64,000 nt of DNA from Pandoraea horticolens (GCF_902459555.1 NZ_CABPSM010000008.1:124001-188000); one strand, 5' to 3'; positions 36,418 through 46,146 are shown, counted from the first letter of the stretch. Notes: generated by a model from the letters alone, not told the origin. Numbers and translations: made by a program.

Positions 36418-36972
36418 TTATTTTCCTTGGTTTACCGTTGCTGCCCCTTGCGCCGGTGGGGCAGCAGGAGTTGCCGGCGCCTGCGCAGCCGATGCACCGC
36501 CCGCCTGGGCGCCACCGGCATCCGCCGCCTTGTTATACAGGAACTGGCCGATCAGATTTTCCAACACGATGGCGGATTGTGTGAGCGTGATCGTATCACC
36601 GCCCTTGAGCATCTGATCGTCACCGCCGGGCTCAAGGCCGATGTATTGCTCGCCGAGCAGACCCGAGGTCAGGATCTTCGCCGACGAGTCCTTCGGAAAC
36701 TGGTACTGCGCATCGATATTGAGCGTGACATCGGCCAGATAACGCTTGTCGTCGAACCTGATCGACGCCACGCGACCGACCACCACGCCCGCGCTCTTGA
36801 CCGGCGCACGCGGCTTGAGACCGCCGATGTTGTCGAAGCGCACCGTTACCGGATACGTACTCGAGAACGACAGCGAACTCATGTTGCCAGCCTTGAGCGC
36901 GAGGAACAGCAGTGCTGCAAATCCGAGAACCACGAACAGGCCGACCCAGAAGTCGAGGGGGTGTTTTTTCAT
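36418..36972 (-). CDS. mlaD: MlaD, MCE-domain lipid-binding subunit
   Basis: A 184-residue inner-membrane-anchored protein whose hexameric MCE ring forms the lipid channel of MlaFEDB. Membrane helix about 8-28 (FWVGLFVVLGFAALLFLALK); the MCE domain covers about 38-115 (VTVRFDNIGGLKPRAPVKSA and ILTSGLLGEQYIGLEPGG). The C-terminus is an Ala/Pro/Gly-rich tail of about 35 residues. It lies 4 bp before mlaA and 53 bp after mlaE. Confidence 0.95.
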   Translation of the reverse strand: MKKHPLDFWVGLFVVLGFAALLFLALKAGNMSSLSFSSTYPVTVRFDNIGGLKPRAPVKSAGVVVGRVASIRFDDKRYLADVTLNIDAQYQFPKDSSAKILTSGLLGEQYIGLEPGGDDQMLKGGDTITLTQSAIVLENLIGQFLYNKAADAGGAQAGGASAAQAPATPAAPPAQGAATVNQGK

Positions 36973-37025
36973 TGTGTCAGTGTGCGCAAACTGTCTGTCT
37001 ATGTCTTGGCAGGCACGTTGGCCCG

Positions 37026-37793
37026 TTAGCTGAACATGAGGGCCGTGAGCAGGAAGTCGAGGCCGAGCACGGCCAGCGATGCCTGCACCACCGTGCGCGT
37101 AGTCGCACGCGACACGCCCTCCGGTGTCGGATGCGCCTCGAACCCCTGATACAGCGCGATAAATGTGACGGCAATGCCGAACACGATGCTCTTGATGACG
37201 CCGTTGGCGACGTCTGCCCACACGTCCACGCCGCCTTGCATCTGCGACCAGAACGCGCCGGAGTCCACGCCGATCAATTGCACGCCGACCAGATAACCGC
37301 CAAAAATACCCACGGCCGAGAAGATCGCCGCAAGAATCGGCATGGCGATCACGCCGGCCCAGAAACGCGGGGCCACCACACGCGCGATCGGATCGATCGC
37401 CATCATCTCCATGGCGGTCAGTTGTTCGCCCGCCTTCATCAGACCGATTTCGGCCGTGAGCGAAGTGCCGGCGCGTCCAGCGAACAGCAACGCCGACACC
37501 ACCGGGCCCAGCTCACGCACCAACGAGAGCGCCACGAGCAGCCCCAGCGCCTGTTCCGAGCCGTACTTATTGAGTGTGTAATAGCCCTGCAAGCCCAGCA
37601 CGAAGCCGACGAACAGGCCCGAGACGGCAATGATGACGAACGAATAGTTGCCCAGAAAATGCACCTGGTCGGTCACCAGACGGGGCCGGCGCAACAGCGC
37701 GCCGCTCGAGCGAAGCATGCGCAGGAACAAGCGTGCGCCGTAGCCGACTCGCTCAACGTGGCCGCGAACAAAACTGCCAATGGCGGTGATCAT
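37026..37793 (-). CDS. mlaE: MlaE, permease of the phospholipid transporter
   Basis: A 255-residue MlaE/YrbE-family permease. [40 protein letters not shown] and [20 protein letters not shown] are the conserved EQ-loop region. It overlaps mlaF by 4 bp. Confidence 0.96.
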   Translation of the reverse strand: MITAIGSFVRGHVERVGYGARLFLRMLRSSGALLRRPRLVTDQVHFLGNYSFVIIAVSGLFVGFVLGLQGYYTLNKYGSEQALGLLVALSLVRELGPVVSALLFAGRAGTSLTAEIGLMKAGEQLTAMEMMAIDPIARVVAPRFWAGVIAMPILAAIFSAVGIFGGYLVGVQLIGVDSGAFWSQMQGGVDVWADVANGVIKSIVFGIAVTFIALYQGFEAHPTPEGVSRATTRTVVQASLAVLGLDFLLTALMFS

Positions 37794-38608
37794 GCACGCG
37801 CTCCGATACCGAAATCTTCCGCCAGCGGTGGTGCGGGATACTGAAACTTCACAGGGCCGTCCGGCTGCGCGTCGATGAACTGGCGCACCGTCGGGTCGTT
37901 CGAGGCACGCAGCGCGTCGGGCTCACCCTCTGCCGCAATGCGGCCTTCGCTGATGAAATAGATGTAGTCGGCGATGGTGAACGTCTCCACAACATCGTGC
38001 GAAACAATGATGGACGTGGCGCCCAGCGCATCGTTGAGCTTGCGAATCAAATTCGCCGTAATGCCCATCGAGATCGGGTCCAGACCGGTGAACGGCTCAT
38101 CGTACATGATGAGGTCCGGGTCCAGCGCCATCGTGCGTGCCAGCGCCACACGGCGCGCCATCCCGCCCGAGATCTCGGCCGGCTTCATGTCGCGTGCGCC
38201 ACGCAGTCCGACCGCGTTGAGCTTCATCAGCACAAGATCGCGAATGAGTTCTTCATCAAGCCGGGTGTGTTCGCGTAGCGGGAACGCCACGTTGTCGAAC
38301 ACCGTCATGTCGGTGAAGAGTGCACCGAACTGGAACAGCATGCCCATGCGGCGACGCAGCCGGTACCAACCGTTGTGGTCGAGCGAGGCAACATCGGTGC
38401 CGTCGAAATCGACAGTGCCCTGGCTGGCATGGACGAGCCCGCCGATCAGGCGCAGCACCGTTGTCTTGCCGCAACCCGAGCCGCCCATGACGGCAATGAC
38501 CTTTCCGCGGGGAAACCGCATATTCAACCCGGAAAGCACCAGACGTTCGCCGTAACCAAAGCTAACGTCGCGCAATTCGAGCAAATTTTCCGGATTCGGG
38601 GTAGGCAC
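37790..38608 (-). CDS. mlaF: MlaF, ATPase of the phospholipid transporter
   Basis: 272 residues. Walker A GGSGCGKT, signature [13 protein letters not shown], Walker [15 protein letters not shown] and switch His in IIVSHDVVE are present. It powers phospholipid movement by MlaFEDB. It is first gene of the mla operon; the promoter should lie in the 263-bp divergent gap to the acetyltransferase gene. Confidence 0.96.
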   Translation of the reverse strand: MPTPNPENLLELRDVSFGYGERLVLSGLNMRFPRGKVIAVMGGSGCGKTTVLRLIGGLVHASQGTVDFDGTDVASLDHNGWYRLRRRMGMLFQFGALFTDMTVFDNVAFPLREHTRLDEELIRDLVLMKLNAVGLRGARDMKPAEISGGMARRVALARTMALDPDLIMYDEPFTGLDPISMGITANLIRKLNDALGATSIIVSHDVVETFTIADYIYFISEGRIAAEGEPDALRASNDPTVRQFIDAQPDGPVKFQYPAPPLAEDFGIGARA

Positions 38609-38871
38609 GTTTCGGGTCTTATAGTGCGGCGCAAAACGCCAATTATAGGGGGGAATGCAAATCGATGCCGCCCAACCAGGGTGGGCGAAAGCGAGGATCG
38701 GCGCAGCCCCGCGGCATTCTACAGTGCCTTGGCATATTCGCGCCGACGCGTTCCGAAGCGCGCAACAGACAGAAAACGTAACCGCAGCAAAGACTTACCA
38801 ATACCGTTGCCTGCATGGGTGTTGTGCGGTTGCTACAATATGGCGTTTCACGCAATAAGTCATTGACCCGA

Positions 38872-39444
38872 ATGTCCCGCGCCACGTCATCGCCTTCCCG
38901 CCCCCTTCCGACGCAGCCTACGGAGATGCCGAAGTTTCGGATTCGTCCGATGCAACCTAGCGATATTCCCCAGGTGTTGACGGTGCAGGCGCAAGCCTAT
39001 CTCGATCTGATGCATGAGTCGGAAGCCACGCTGGCCTCGCGGCTCACGTTGTCGGCGTCCACCTGCTGGGTCGCGGTCGACGCTGGCTCGGCGCACGCTC
39101 CGGTGGCCGGCTATCTGTTCACGCATCCCTGGCGCATCGCCGCCCCGCCGCCGCTGGATACTGCCCTCGACGCCCTGCCCGATGCGCCCGACTGCTGGTA
39201 TGTGCACGATATGGCGCTCGCCCCCCGCACGCGCGGCGCGGGTGTCGCAAGCCAACTGTATACCGTCGCACTGGCTTCGGCGCAGTCGCTGGGGTTGCGT
39301 GCGTCGGCGCTTGTCGCGGTGCAGCAATCGCAAGGGTTCTGGGCGCGCTTCGGTTATGTCGCCGCGACGGATGTCTCGCCGCTCATTGCCGCCAAGCTGG
39401 CCGGGTACGGCGACGGTGCAGTGTTCATGACACGCAACCTGTAG
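38872..39444 (+). CDS. GNAT-family N-acetyltransferase
   Basis: About 190 residues with a GNAT fold: FRIRPMQPSDIPQVLTVQAQ at the start, DAPDCWYVHDMALAPRTRGA with the acetyl-CoA loop RTRGAGVASQLYTVAL, and QSQGFWARFGYVAAT. The acceptor is unknown. The start is uncertain: ATG 38872 and ATG 38926 (MPKFRIRPM) are both reasonable. Stands alone, divergent from mlaF. Confidence 0.87.
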   Translation: MSRATSSPSRPLPTQPTEMPKFRIRPMQPSDIPQVLTVQAQAYLDLMHESEATLASRLTLSASTCWVAVDAGSAHAPVAGYLFTHPWRIAAPPPLDTALDALPDAPDCWYVHDMALAPRTRGAGVASQLYTVALASAQSLGLRASALVAVQQSQGFWARFGYVAATDVSPLIAAKLAGYGDGAVFMTRNL

Positions 39445-39472
39445 CCTCCGGCCTGCGGCACATCACGGCACA

Positions 39473-40666
39473 TCAGGCGCGCCGCGCAAACTCCCGCTGC
39501 ATTCCTTGCACCGCGGCCACGACATCGACGGCTTCCGTCACGGCACGCACGACCGCCGTGCATCCCACGCCCGTATCGAGCACCTGCGCGAGATTCGCCG
39601 CGTCGATGCCGCCGATCGCCACCAGCGGGTAATGCGGAGCGATCAATTTCACATACCGCGCCAGCTTCGCAAGCCCCTGCGGCGCAGTTGCGATCACCTT
39701 GGTCGTCGTGGGAAACACGGCCCCGACCGCCAGATAGCTTGGCCGGAAGTGATGCCCCGCGAGAATTTCGTAATAGCCATGCGTGCTGATACCCAGCCGC
39801 ATGCCGCTCGCAAACAGCGCCGCCACCTCGTCGGCCGAGAGCGCCGCCATGTCTTCCTGCCCGAGGTGAACGCCGTACGCGTTCGCTTGCGCCGCCTCGC
39901 GCCAGTGGTCGTTGATGAACCATGCGCTGTCGCGCGTCACGCGGCGCCCGGCGGCCACCGTCCGTTCGATCTCCGAACGCAGCGTGGGGTGCGCCGGGTT
40001 CTTGATGCGCAATTGAACGGTACCGACCTGAAGATCGGCCATGCGCTCGCACCAGCCGGCATCGGGCAACACCGGATACAGGCCGAGGCGTGACGGGCAG
40101 GCCGGGAAGCGCCCGGGCGACGGCACCTGTCCAAGCACAGCAGGGAATGTCTCGAGCACGGTCGGCCATGCCCCCAGCGCACTCTCATCTTCCGGGCGCG
40201 CGTGGCTGCCGTCGGTGCGCCAGGCTCGGGCCAGCACGAGGGCGTCGTGCGGCGCGAAGCCGCAGTCGAGAAACGCGGCGAACGCGGGGAAGAAGGCGGG
40301 ATCGGCCACGCCCGCCACGCGATAAATCGCGTCATGCGTGTACAGCGTGTCTTGCACATGCCCATGCGCGAGCGCGTGCGAACACAGCACGACGGCACCC
40401 GCCGCGCGCCAGACGTCGAGCTGCACCGATGCGGCCGTGCCCATCTCGCCTTGCGGCGAAAGCGGCCACCAGACCACGTCACCCCGACCTGCGCCGGCCG
40501 GCGTCTGCGCATGCAGACGCCAATGCGGTGCCGTCTTGTCCGAGGGCCATGGCGCGAGCCGCGCGCGAATGTCGGCAGCGGCCTGCTGCCACGCCATGGC
40601 AAGCGGTGTGTCGGCGGGCAGGCATTGCACGTGCGGCAACGGGGCGGCGCCGGTATGCGTCGTCAT
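39473..40666 (-). CDS. thiE: Thiamine-phosphate synthase with extra N-terminal domain
   Basis: 397 residues, nearly twice a normal ThiE. Residues about 195-395 are the ThiE barrel: ADLQVGTVQLRIKN, WFINDHWREAAQANAYGVHL then GQEDM, LGISTHGYYEILAG, LAVGAVFPTTTK and PLVAIGGIDAANLAQVLDTG. It joins HMP-PP to thiazole phosphate. Residues about 20-180 resemble a ThiD/HMP-kinase scaffold (VLCSHALAHGHVQDTLYTHD and FLDCGFAPHDALVLARAW) but without a recognisable kinase signature, so this half looks degenerate. Last gene of the riboswitch-controlled thi operon. Confidence 0.9.
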   Translation of the reverse strand: MTTHTGAAPLPHVQCLPADTPLAMAWQQAAADIRARLAPWPSDKTAPHWRLHAQTPAGAGRGDVVWWPLSPQGEMGTAASVQLDVWRAAGAVVLCSHALAHGHVQDTLYTHDAIYRVAGVADPAFFPAFAAFLDCGFAPHDALVLARAWRTDGSHARPEDESALGAWPTVLETFPAVLGQVPSPGRFPACPSRLGLYPVLPDAGWCERMADLQVGTVQLRIKNPAHPTLRSEIERTVAAGRRVTRDSAWFINDHWREAAQANAYGVHLGQEDMAALSADEVAALFASGMRLGISTHGYYEILAGHHFRPSYLAVGAVFPTTTKVIATAPQGLAKLARYVKLIAPHYPLVAIGGIDAANLAQVLDTGVGCTAVVRAVTEAVDVVAAVQGMQREFARRA

Positions 40667-40732
40667 GAAATTTCCTTGTGAATCGGGCGATGCGGGGCGA
40701 CGGGCGAAGTTCGGGCTAGCGGCGAACGACGT

Positions 40733-41578
40733 TCAGACGCCCGTCTGATGCCAGAACGGCACACCGACCACCGGCGTGCTGGCTTCGGCGCTCTCGCGTT
40801 CGGCCATCGGCCCGGCAAGCCACGCGGCGCGCCCTGCCTTGATCGCAATGGCAAACGCACCGGCCATCTCCACCGGTTGCGCGGCGCGCGCCACGGCGGT
40901 GTTGAGCAGCGCGCCGTCGTAGCCCCACTCCATCACTTGACAGGCATGCGACGGCAGACCGAGGCCAGCGTCGACGATCAGCGGTGTGTCCGGCAGACGA
41001 TCGCGCAGCAGCCGCAAACCGTAGGGATTGATCACCCCCTTACCGGTGCCGATCGGCGCGCCCCACGGCATCAACGCCTGGCAGCCGACGTCGAGCAGAC
41101 GGCGGCACAGCACCAGATCTTCCGTGCAATACGGCAGCACCTTAAAGCCATCGCGAATCAATTGCTCCGCGGCCGTCACGAGACCGAACGGATCGGGCTG
41201 GAGCGTATAGTCGTCGCCGATCAGTTCGAGCTTGATCCAGTCGGTCTCAAAGACTTCGCGCGCCATTTGCGCCGTCGTTATCGCTTCCTGCACCGAATGG
41301 CAGCCCGCCGTATTGGGCAGCACCGGCACCGCGAGACGGCGCAGCGTCTCCCAGAAAGGTCCCTCCGAGGCCTGCGCCCCGGCACCCGACAGTTGACGGC
41401 GCAGCGCCACCGTCACCATGCCCGGACGCGCCGCGTCGATGGAATCGCTCAGCGCTTGCAGCGACGGATAGCGCGCCGTGCCGAGCAGGAAACGGCTGCC
41501 AAAGCGGGTGTCGTACAGCGTAAGCGCGTCGCGCGCGCTGCCTGCGGCCACGTTGGCCGATTCGGTGATTGCGTTCAT
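40733..41578 (-). CDS. thiG: Thiazole synthase ThiG
   Basis: A 281-residue barrel enzyme that builds the thiazole ring from DXP, dehydroglycine and ThiS thiocarboxylate. [54 protein letters not shown] and [18 protein letters not shown] followed by [19 protein letters not shown] are typical; the Schiff-base lysine lies in the WIKLE block. The start follows the thiS stop by 1 bp. Confidence 0.96.
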   Translation of the reverse strand: MNAITESANVAAGSARDALTLYDTRFGSRFLLGTARYPSLQALSDSIDAARPGMVTVALRRQLSGAGAQASEGPFWETLRRLAVPVLPNTAGCHSVQEAITTAQMAREVFETDWIKLELIGDDYTLQPDPFGLVTAAEQLIRDGFKVLPYCTEDLVLCRRLLDVGCQALMPWGAPIGTGKGVINPYGLRLLRDRLPDTPLIVDAGLGLPSHACQVMEWGYDGALLNTAVARAAQPVEMAGAFAIAIKAGRAAWLAGPMAERESAEASTPVVGVPFWHQTGV

Positions 41579-41579
41579 T

Positions 41580-41777
41580 TCAGCCTCCGGCCACCGGTTG
41601 CACGACATCGATCTTGTCGCCCTGCGAGAGCGAACGCGCCGCGTATTGCGTCTTGGGTACGAATTGCCCGTTGATCGCCGTGGCGAACGGCGGCTTGGCG
41701 CCGTAGGCGACCAGCGCCTCGGCCAGCGTCGCCGTCTCGGCCACGCTCAGTGTCTGCTGATTGATATGGATGTCCAT
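41580..41777 (-). CDS. thiS: Sulfur-carrier protein ThiS
   Basis: A 65-residue ubiquitin-fold sulfur carrier: [20 protein letters not shown], then [20 protein letters not shown] and the C-terminal VAGG that is adenylated and converted to thiocarboxylate. ATG 41777 fits the family length. It lies 16 bp after thiO. Confidence 0.95.
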   Translation of the reverse strand: MDIHINQQTLSVAETATLAEALVAYGAKPPFATAINGQFVPKTQYAARSLSQGDKIDVVQPVAGG

Positions 41778-41793
41778 CGCGTACAGCTCCCTC

Positions 41794-42936
41794 TCACACC
41801 TGACGGAACAGGTCCGGCCACGGCCGGCTCGCTCGCCACGTCTCCCAGTCGAACGCATGGCCAACGCCCGCTGGCGCACCCGTCGATTGCATCAACGCCT
41901 GCGCCAGCGCGCAAGCCTCCCCCGTGACTGCCGGCGCCAGCAAATAGCCGTGCCGGTACAAGCCGTTCACCCGCAGCAGCCGCGCACCGTCCCACTGCAC
42001 GCGCGGCAGATGATCGGGCAGCGCGGGGCGGCAGTTGACGTTCAACTCGATAATGCGCGCCTCGCCGAACGCCGGGTTCAGCGAATGCGCCGCCGAGAGC
42101 AGTTCGAGCGCCGAGCGCACGGTCATCGGCGACATGTCTTCCGACTCGAGTTCGGTCGCCCCGATCACATACAGATCGTTTTCCTTGGGCGCGATATAGA
42201 TCGGATATCGCGGATGCAGCAACCGTACCGGCCGGCGCAGTCCGACACCCGGCGCGTGAATGCGCACCACTTCGCCACGCACGCCGCGCAAGCGCGTGAG
42301 CACACCGCGTGCGCCCAGCCCGCGGCAATCGATGACAAGACCGGCGTCGGGGTAGGCCCCCTCGGCGATCTCCGTATGCCAATGCAGTTCCGCCCCGGCC
42401 TTGGCGAGCCCCGCCGCCAGCGCGCGCAGCAGTTGACGGTTATCGAGCTGGCCCTCGTTCGGCAGCAACCAGCCTTCCTGAAAACGTCCGGCAAGCGCAG
42501 GCTCGACCTCGCCCAATTGCGCGCCCGTCACCCGCTCGACGCCACCGCGCAGCAATGCCGGCGGGGCATTCGCGCGCATGCGGCGATCGAACATGAGTGC
42601 TTCGGCACGGTCGGGCTGATGCCACACGACCAGCGTGCCGTTGCGTTGGAAGAAGACATGCTCAGGCAGGCCGTCGATCAACGACGGCCAGCGCTCGAGG
42701 CCCGCCGCGCCCATCTCGACGATGCTCGGTTCGGCCACGGCGGCCTCGGCCAGCGGTGCGAGCATGGCGGCCGCGACCCAGCCGGCAGCGGACGACCCGT
42801 CGGCGTCGCCGCGCTCGAACAGCGCCACGCGCGCGCCGGCGCGGATCAGTTGCCAGGCGAGAAGACGGCCGGACAGCCCGCCGCCAAGGACGGCGACGTC
42901 AGGACGGGAAGCGGAACGCGAAGTGGATGCGCTCAT
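41794..42936 (-). CDS. thiO: Glycine oxidase ThiO
   Basis: A 380-residue FAD enzyme that oxidises glycine to dehydroglycine for thiazole formation (oxygen-dependent route, in place of ThiH). The dinucleotide motif VAVLGGGLSGRLLAWQLI begins near residue 14, and LYVIGATELESEDM, CRPALPDHLPRVQWD and RVNGLYRHGYLLAPAVTGEA are typical of ThiO/DAO proteins. ATG 42936 is chosen; a GTG 39 bp upstream is less likely. First gene after the TPP riboswitch. Confidence 0.94.
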   Translation of the reverse strand: MSASTSRSASRPDVAVLGGGLSGRLLAWQLIRAGARVALFERGDADGSSAAGWVAAAMLAPLAEAAVAEPSIVEMGAAGLERWPSLIDGLPEHVFFQRNGTLVVWHQPDRAEALMFDRRMRANAPPALLRGGVERVTGAQLGEVEPALAGRFQEGWLLPNEGQLDNRQLLRALAAGLAKAGAELHWHTEIAEGAYPDAGLVIDCRGLGARGVLTRLRGVRGEVVRIHAPGVGLRRPVRLLHPRYPIYIAPKENDLYVIGATELESEDMSPMTVRSALELLSAAHSLNPAFGEARIIELNVNCRPALPDHLPRVQWDGARLLRVNGLYRHGYLLAPAVTGEACALAQALMQSTGAPAGVGHAFDWETWRASRPWPDLFRQV

Positions 42937-43017
42937 ACGCGCACCGCCGCGCAAGCCATCACGGCGCGCAGGCACTCAGGGGAACACGAAGGAATTTGTG
43001 GAAGGCAGCGCATGGGG

Positions 43018-43044
43018 GTCCTTTCCTCATGAAAGCAAAAGGAC
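43018..43044 (-). promoter_or_regulatory. Possible expression platform of the TPP riboswitch
   Basis: On the minus strand GTCCTTT and AAAGGAC form a 7-bp stem about 40 nt after the aptamer; a smaller GGTGT/ACACC stem followed by a T-rich stretch lies between. Either could switch transcription or expose a ribosome site. By-eye prediction only. Confidence 0.4.
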
Positions 43045-43082
43045 GAAACGGTGTTGGACACCTTACCCCACTGGAGGAGTCG

Positions 43083-43193
43083 GAAACTTCCCACGCCGGT
43101 ATTACCCGGGTCGGGTGCAAAGGGTCTCTCTCAGCCCCGTGACATCGTTACGCATGGTCAACACCCGCGTCCGGCACGGAGCACCCCTGTTTC
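43083..43193 (-). ncRNA. TPP riboswitch (thi box)
   Basis: The minus strand carries the conserved TPP aptamer: AGGGGTGCTCCGTG, then CACGGGGCTGAGAGAGACCC (the CUGAGA pyrimidine-sensor core), and ACCCGGGTAATACCGGCGTG then GGAAGT (pyrophosphate-sensor helix). GAAAC at 43189-43193 pairs with GTTTC at 43083-43087 to close P1. It precedes thiO-thiS-thiG-thiE, so high thiamine pyrophosphate should switch the operon off. Confidence 0.93.
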
Positions 43194-43203
43194 GCCCGCA
43201 GCC

Positions 43204-43233
43204 ATTACAACATAGATGCCGACGCCCGTGCAA
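43204..43233 (-). promoter_or_regulatory. Promoter of the thi operon
   Basis: On the minus strand TTGCAC (43228-43233) and TGTAAT (43204-43209) are separated by 18 bp, ending a few bases before the aptamer. Spacing and placement fit a sigma-70 promoter for the riboswitch transcript. Confidence 0.6.
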
Positions 43234-43435
43234 GCTAGGTTTCCGGCCGGTTGCACGTCCGTCGCGTCTCGTTTTTTGACGAATCTCCCGAGCCTTGTAA
43301 CGACACGTAAACTGAATTTCGACGTGACGCGAGTTCCAGGCCGGAATTCGTGCAACGCAGCATCGGGAACTGAGGTCAAATGAGCCGTCGCCCCCATAAC
43401 ACGTTGCACCCCTGCGGCAGCGCCGCCAGACGATC

Positions 43436-45235
43436 ATGGTTCACACGCCGATGCCTCCCCAATCTTCCGACGTGCCGCCGGCCGGCGACCCTATTGCACC
43501 CGCGCCCAAACCGCCAAAGCACCCCACAGCCTGGCAATTGATCCGGCCTTACTGGATCTCGGAGAAGCGTTGGGAGGGACGCCGGTTGCTCGCCCTCGTC
43601 GTGGTGCTCAACCTTGCGGTCGTGTTCATCAACGTGCGCCTGAACGCGTGGAACGCCGGCTTCTACGACGCCCTGGATAAGCGCGACTGGCCCGTCTTCA
43701 AGTCTTCGCTCGCCGAATTCGCGATGCTCGCCTTCAGCTTCATCATCATCGCCACGTTCCGCACGTACTTCCGGCAGATGCTCGAAATCCGGTGGCGGCA
43801 ATGGATAACGGATACGAACCTGGCAAAGTGGTTTACCCATCAGGCGTATTACCGCATCGAACGCGACCATCTCGCCGACAACCCCGACCAACGTATTTCG
43901 GAAGACATCCGCACGCTCGTGAGTTCGTCGCTGGCGCTGTCGCTCGACTTGCTGACGACACTCGTCTCGCTGTTCTCGTTCATCACGATTCTGTGGACGA
44001 TCTCGGGCGCGGTGTCATTCGCGCTGGGCGGCATGAACATCACGATTCCCGGCTACATGGTCTGGGTCGCGGCGCTATACGCCGTCGTGGGTTCGTACTT
44101 CATCTTCAAGGTCGGCCGCCCGCTCGTCGGGCTGAGCTATCGGCAGCAGCAGGTGGAAGCGGATTTCCGTTTTCTGCTGATGCGCCTGCGCGAATCGGCC
44201 GAGCAGGTCGCCCTCTATCGCGGCGAAGGCGCCGAGTTGTCGCGCCTGAAGGCGGCCTTCGGCGCCGTGCGCGACAACTGGTGGCAGATCATGGTCGTGA
44301 CGAAGCGCCTGATCTTCGCGAACTCGATTTATGCGCAGATCGCCATCGTCTTCCCGATCATGGCGGCCGCGCCGCGCTACTTCGCGGGGGCATTCACGCT
44401 CGGCGTGCTCATGCGGATCATCGACGCCTTCGGGCAGGTGAGCGACGGCTTCTCGTGGTTCGTGAACAGTTTCGCGACCCTGGCCGACTGGAAGGCGACG
44501 GTCAATCGTCTGTGCGAATTCACGCGCGTGATCGACGAACCGCCGCAGGTGCCGCGTGAGGGCGCGATCTCCATCGTGACGGCGAGCAGTTCGGCGTCTC
44601 CCGCGTATGCAGCGACCGATCTGCATCTCGCGCTTCCCAACGGCGCACCGCTCGCGGTGGCCGGATCGTTCGCGTTCACGCCCGGCTCACGCTGGCTCAT
44701 CCGCGGCCGCTCGGGCTGCGGCAAGAGCACCATGCTGCGCGCGCTCGCCGGGCTGTGGCCCTTCGGCAGCGGCCGCATCGAAGTTCCCGCCAACGCCCGC
44801 GTGCTGTTCCTCTCGCAGCAAAGCTATCTCCCCATCGACACGCTGAAGGCCGCGCTGGCGTTCCCCTCGCCGCCCGACGCGTTCAGCGACGCCGAGTGCC
44901 GCGCGGTGCTGACTGCCGTCAATCTCGGCCAATACAATGACGCCTTGCAAACGGTCGCGCACTGGGCGCGGCGGCTCTCGGGCGGCGAACAGCAACGGAT
45001 CGCAGCCGCACGCGCCTTACTTCAGAAACCCGACTACCTGTTCCTCGACGAAGCGACCAGCGCGCTTGACGTGGAGACCGAGGAGGCCGTGTACGAAGCC
45101 CTGCACTCGCGCTTGCCCGGCACCATGATGGTCAGCGTGGCGCATCGCGAAACACTCGGGCGCTTCCATCAACACACCATGACACTGCATGCGACCAACG
45201 ACGTCGAACGCTCACGGGTGGTCGGCGCCGCCTAG
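43436..45235 (+). CDS. SbmA/BacA-like ABC transporter with fused ATPase
   Basis: A 599-residue half-transporter. About 180 residues of hydrophilic and SbmA/BacA-like sequence (LNAWNAGFYDALDKRDWPVF, FRTYFRQMLEIRWRQWITD and HLADNPDQRISEDIRTLVSS) lead into further membrane helices and then an ATPase: Walker A GRSGCGKS, signature LSGGEQQR, Walker B YLFLDEATSALD. The group (YddA-like) imports or exports peptides, vitamins or similar; the substrate here is unknown. Divergent from the thi operon, which makes a vitamin link conceivable but unproven. Confidence 0.92.
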   Translation: MVHTPMPPQSSDVPPAGDPIAPAPKPPKHPTAWQLIRPYWISEKRWEGRRLLALVVVLNLAVVFINVRLNAWNAGFYDALDKRDWPVFKSSLAEFAMLAFSFIIIATFRTYFRQMLEIRWRQWITDTNLAKWFTHQAYYRIERDHLADNPDQRISEDIRTLVSSSLALSLDLLTTLVSLFSFITILWTISGAVSFALGGMNITIPGYMVWVAALYAVVGSYFIFKVGRPLVGLSYRQQQVEADFRFLLMRLRESAEQVALYRGEGAELSRLKAAFGAVRDNWWQIMVVTKRLIFANSIYAQIAIVFPIMAAAPRYFAGAFTLGVLMRIIDAFGQVSDGFSWFVNSFATLADWKATVNRLCEFTRVIDEPPQVPREGAISIVTASSSASPAYAATDLHLALPNGAPLAVAGSFAFTPGSRWLIRGRSGCGKSTMLRALAGLWPFGSGRIEVPANARVLFLSQQSYLPIDTLKAALAFPSPPDAFSDAECRAVLTAVNLGQYNDALQTVAHWARRLSGGEQQRIAAARALLQKPDYLFLDEATSALDVETEEAVYEALHSRLPGTMMVSVAHRETLGRFHQHTMTLHATNDVERSRVVGAA

Positions 45236-45345
45236 CACGCATGCACGCCAATTCATTCACTTCCTCAATAATATTGATACGTCTGTCCCGGTGCACAAGG
45301 GCTTTGGCATAATCACGAGCACCCTTTGCTCGACTCGGGTTCATC

Positions 45346-46146
45346 GTGACCACCCCTGCTTCCTCGTCCGGCCAGTCTCATCACCGCGCCGCGCGCACTA
45401 TCGTCGTGACCGGCGCCGCTTCCGGCATCGGCGCGGCCATTGCCCGCCGGCTCGCCTCTACGCAGACGCGTCTGCTGCTGCACACCCGTGGGGCGTCCGA
45501 CGCGAGTCAGGCGCGTCTCGCCGAGGTGCGTCAGACCTGTGAGAGTCTCGGCGCGCAGTGCGCCGTCTGGTTCGGCGATCTCGCTGAGACCTCCGCCGCC
45601 GCGCGTCTGATCGACGCCGCGCACGACGCCTTCGGCCCTATCGATCAACTCGTGAGCAACGCAGGTTTCGCGACGCGCCAGCGCTTGACCGACGTGGACG
45701 ACGACGCCTTCGCGCTCACGCTCGCGGCCATGCCGGGCGCGTTTGCAGCGCTGCTGCGCAGTGCGTTACCCGACCTGCAACGCTCGCCGCAGGCCAGCGT
45801 GGTCGCCGTCAGTTCGTTCGTCGCCCATCGCTTCGCACCGAATCAGCCCGGCTTTCCCGCCACGGCCGCCGCCAAAGCCGCCATCGAAGCGCTCGCCAAA
45901 AGCGCCGCCGCCGAATATGCAAGCTCGGGTGTGACGATCAATTGCGTTGCACCCGGCTACACGCGCAAGGACAGCGGGCACTCGGCCATCGATCCGGCCG
46001 CATGGCAGCGCGCGGCCGACGCCACACCGACCGGCCGCCTCTGTGAGCCCGACGATATCGCCGCGCTCGCCGTTTTCCTGCTCGGCCTGCACGCGCGCCA
46101 GATCACGGGACAGGTGATCCACGTCGACGGGGGCCTGACACTCTGA
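45346..46146 (+). CDS. Short-chain dehydrogenase/reductase lacking the usual catalytic Tyr
   Basis: 266 residues, GTG start. The cofactor motif VTGAASGIGAAIARRLA and NAG (LVSNAGFA) are normal, and the C-terminus ITGQVIHVDGGLTL is typical. Where classical SDRs have Y-x-x-x-K this protein has T-A-A-A-K (GFPATAAAKAAIEALAK), so the catalytic tyrosine is replaced. It may be a non-classical enzyme or inactive. It is 83 bp upstream of the MFS gene on the same strand, so they may form an operon. Confidence 0.88.
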   Translation: MTTPASSSGQSHHRAARTIVVTGAASGIGAAIARRLASTQTRLLLHTRGASDASQARLAEVRQTCESLGAQCAVWFGDLAETSAAARLIDAAHDAFGPIDQLVSNAGFATRQRLTDVDDDAFALTLAAMPGAFAALLRSALPDLQRSPQASVVAVSSFVAHRFAPNQPGFPATAAAKAAIEALAKSAAAEYASSGVTINCVAPGYTRKDSGHSAIDPAAWQRAADATPTGRLCEPDDIAALAVFLLGLHARQITGQVIHVDGGLTL

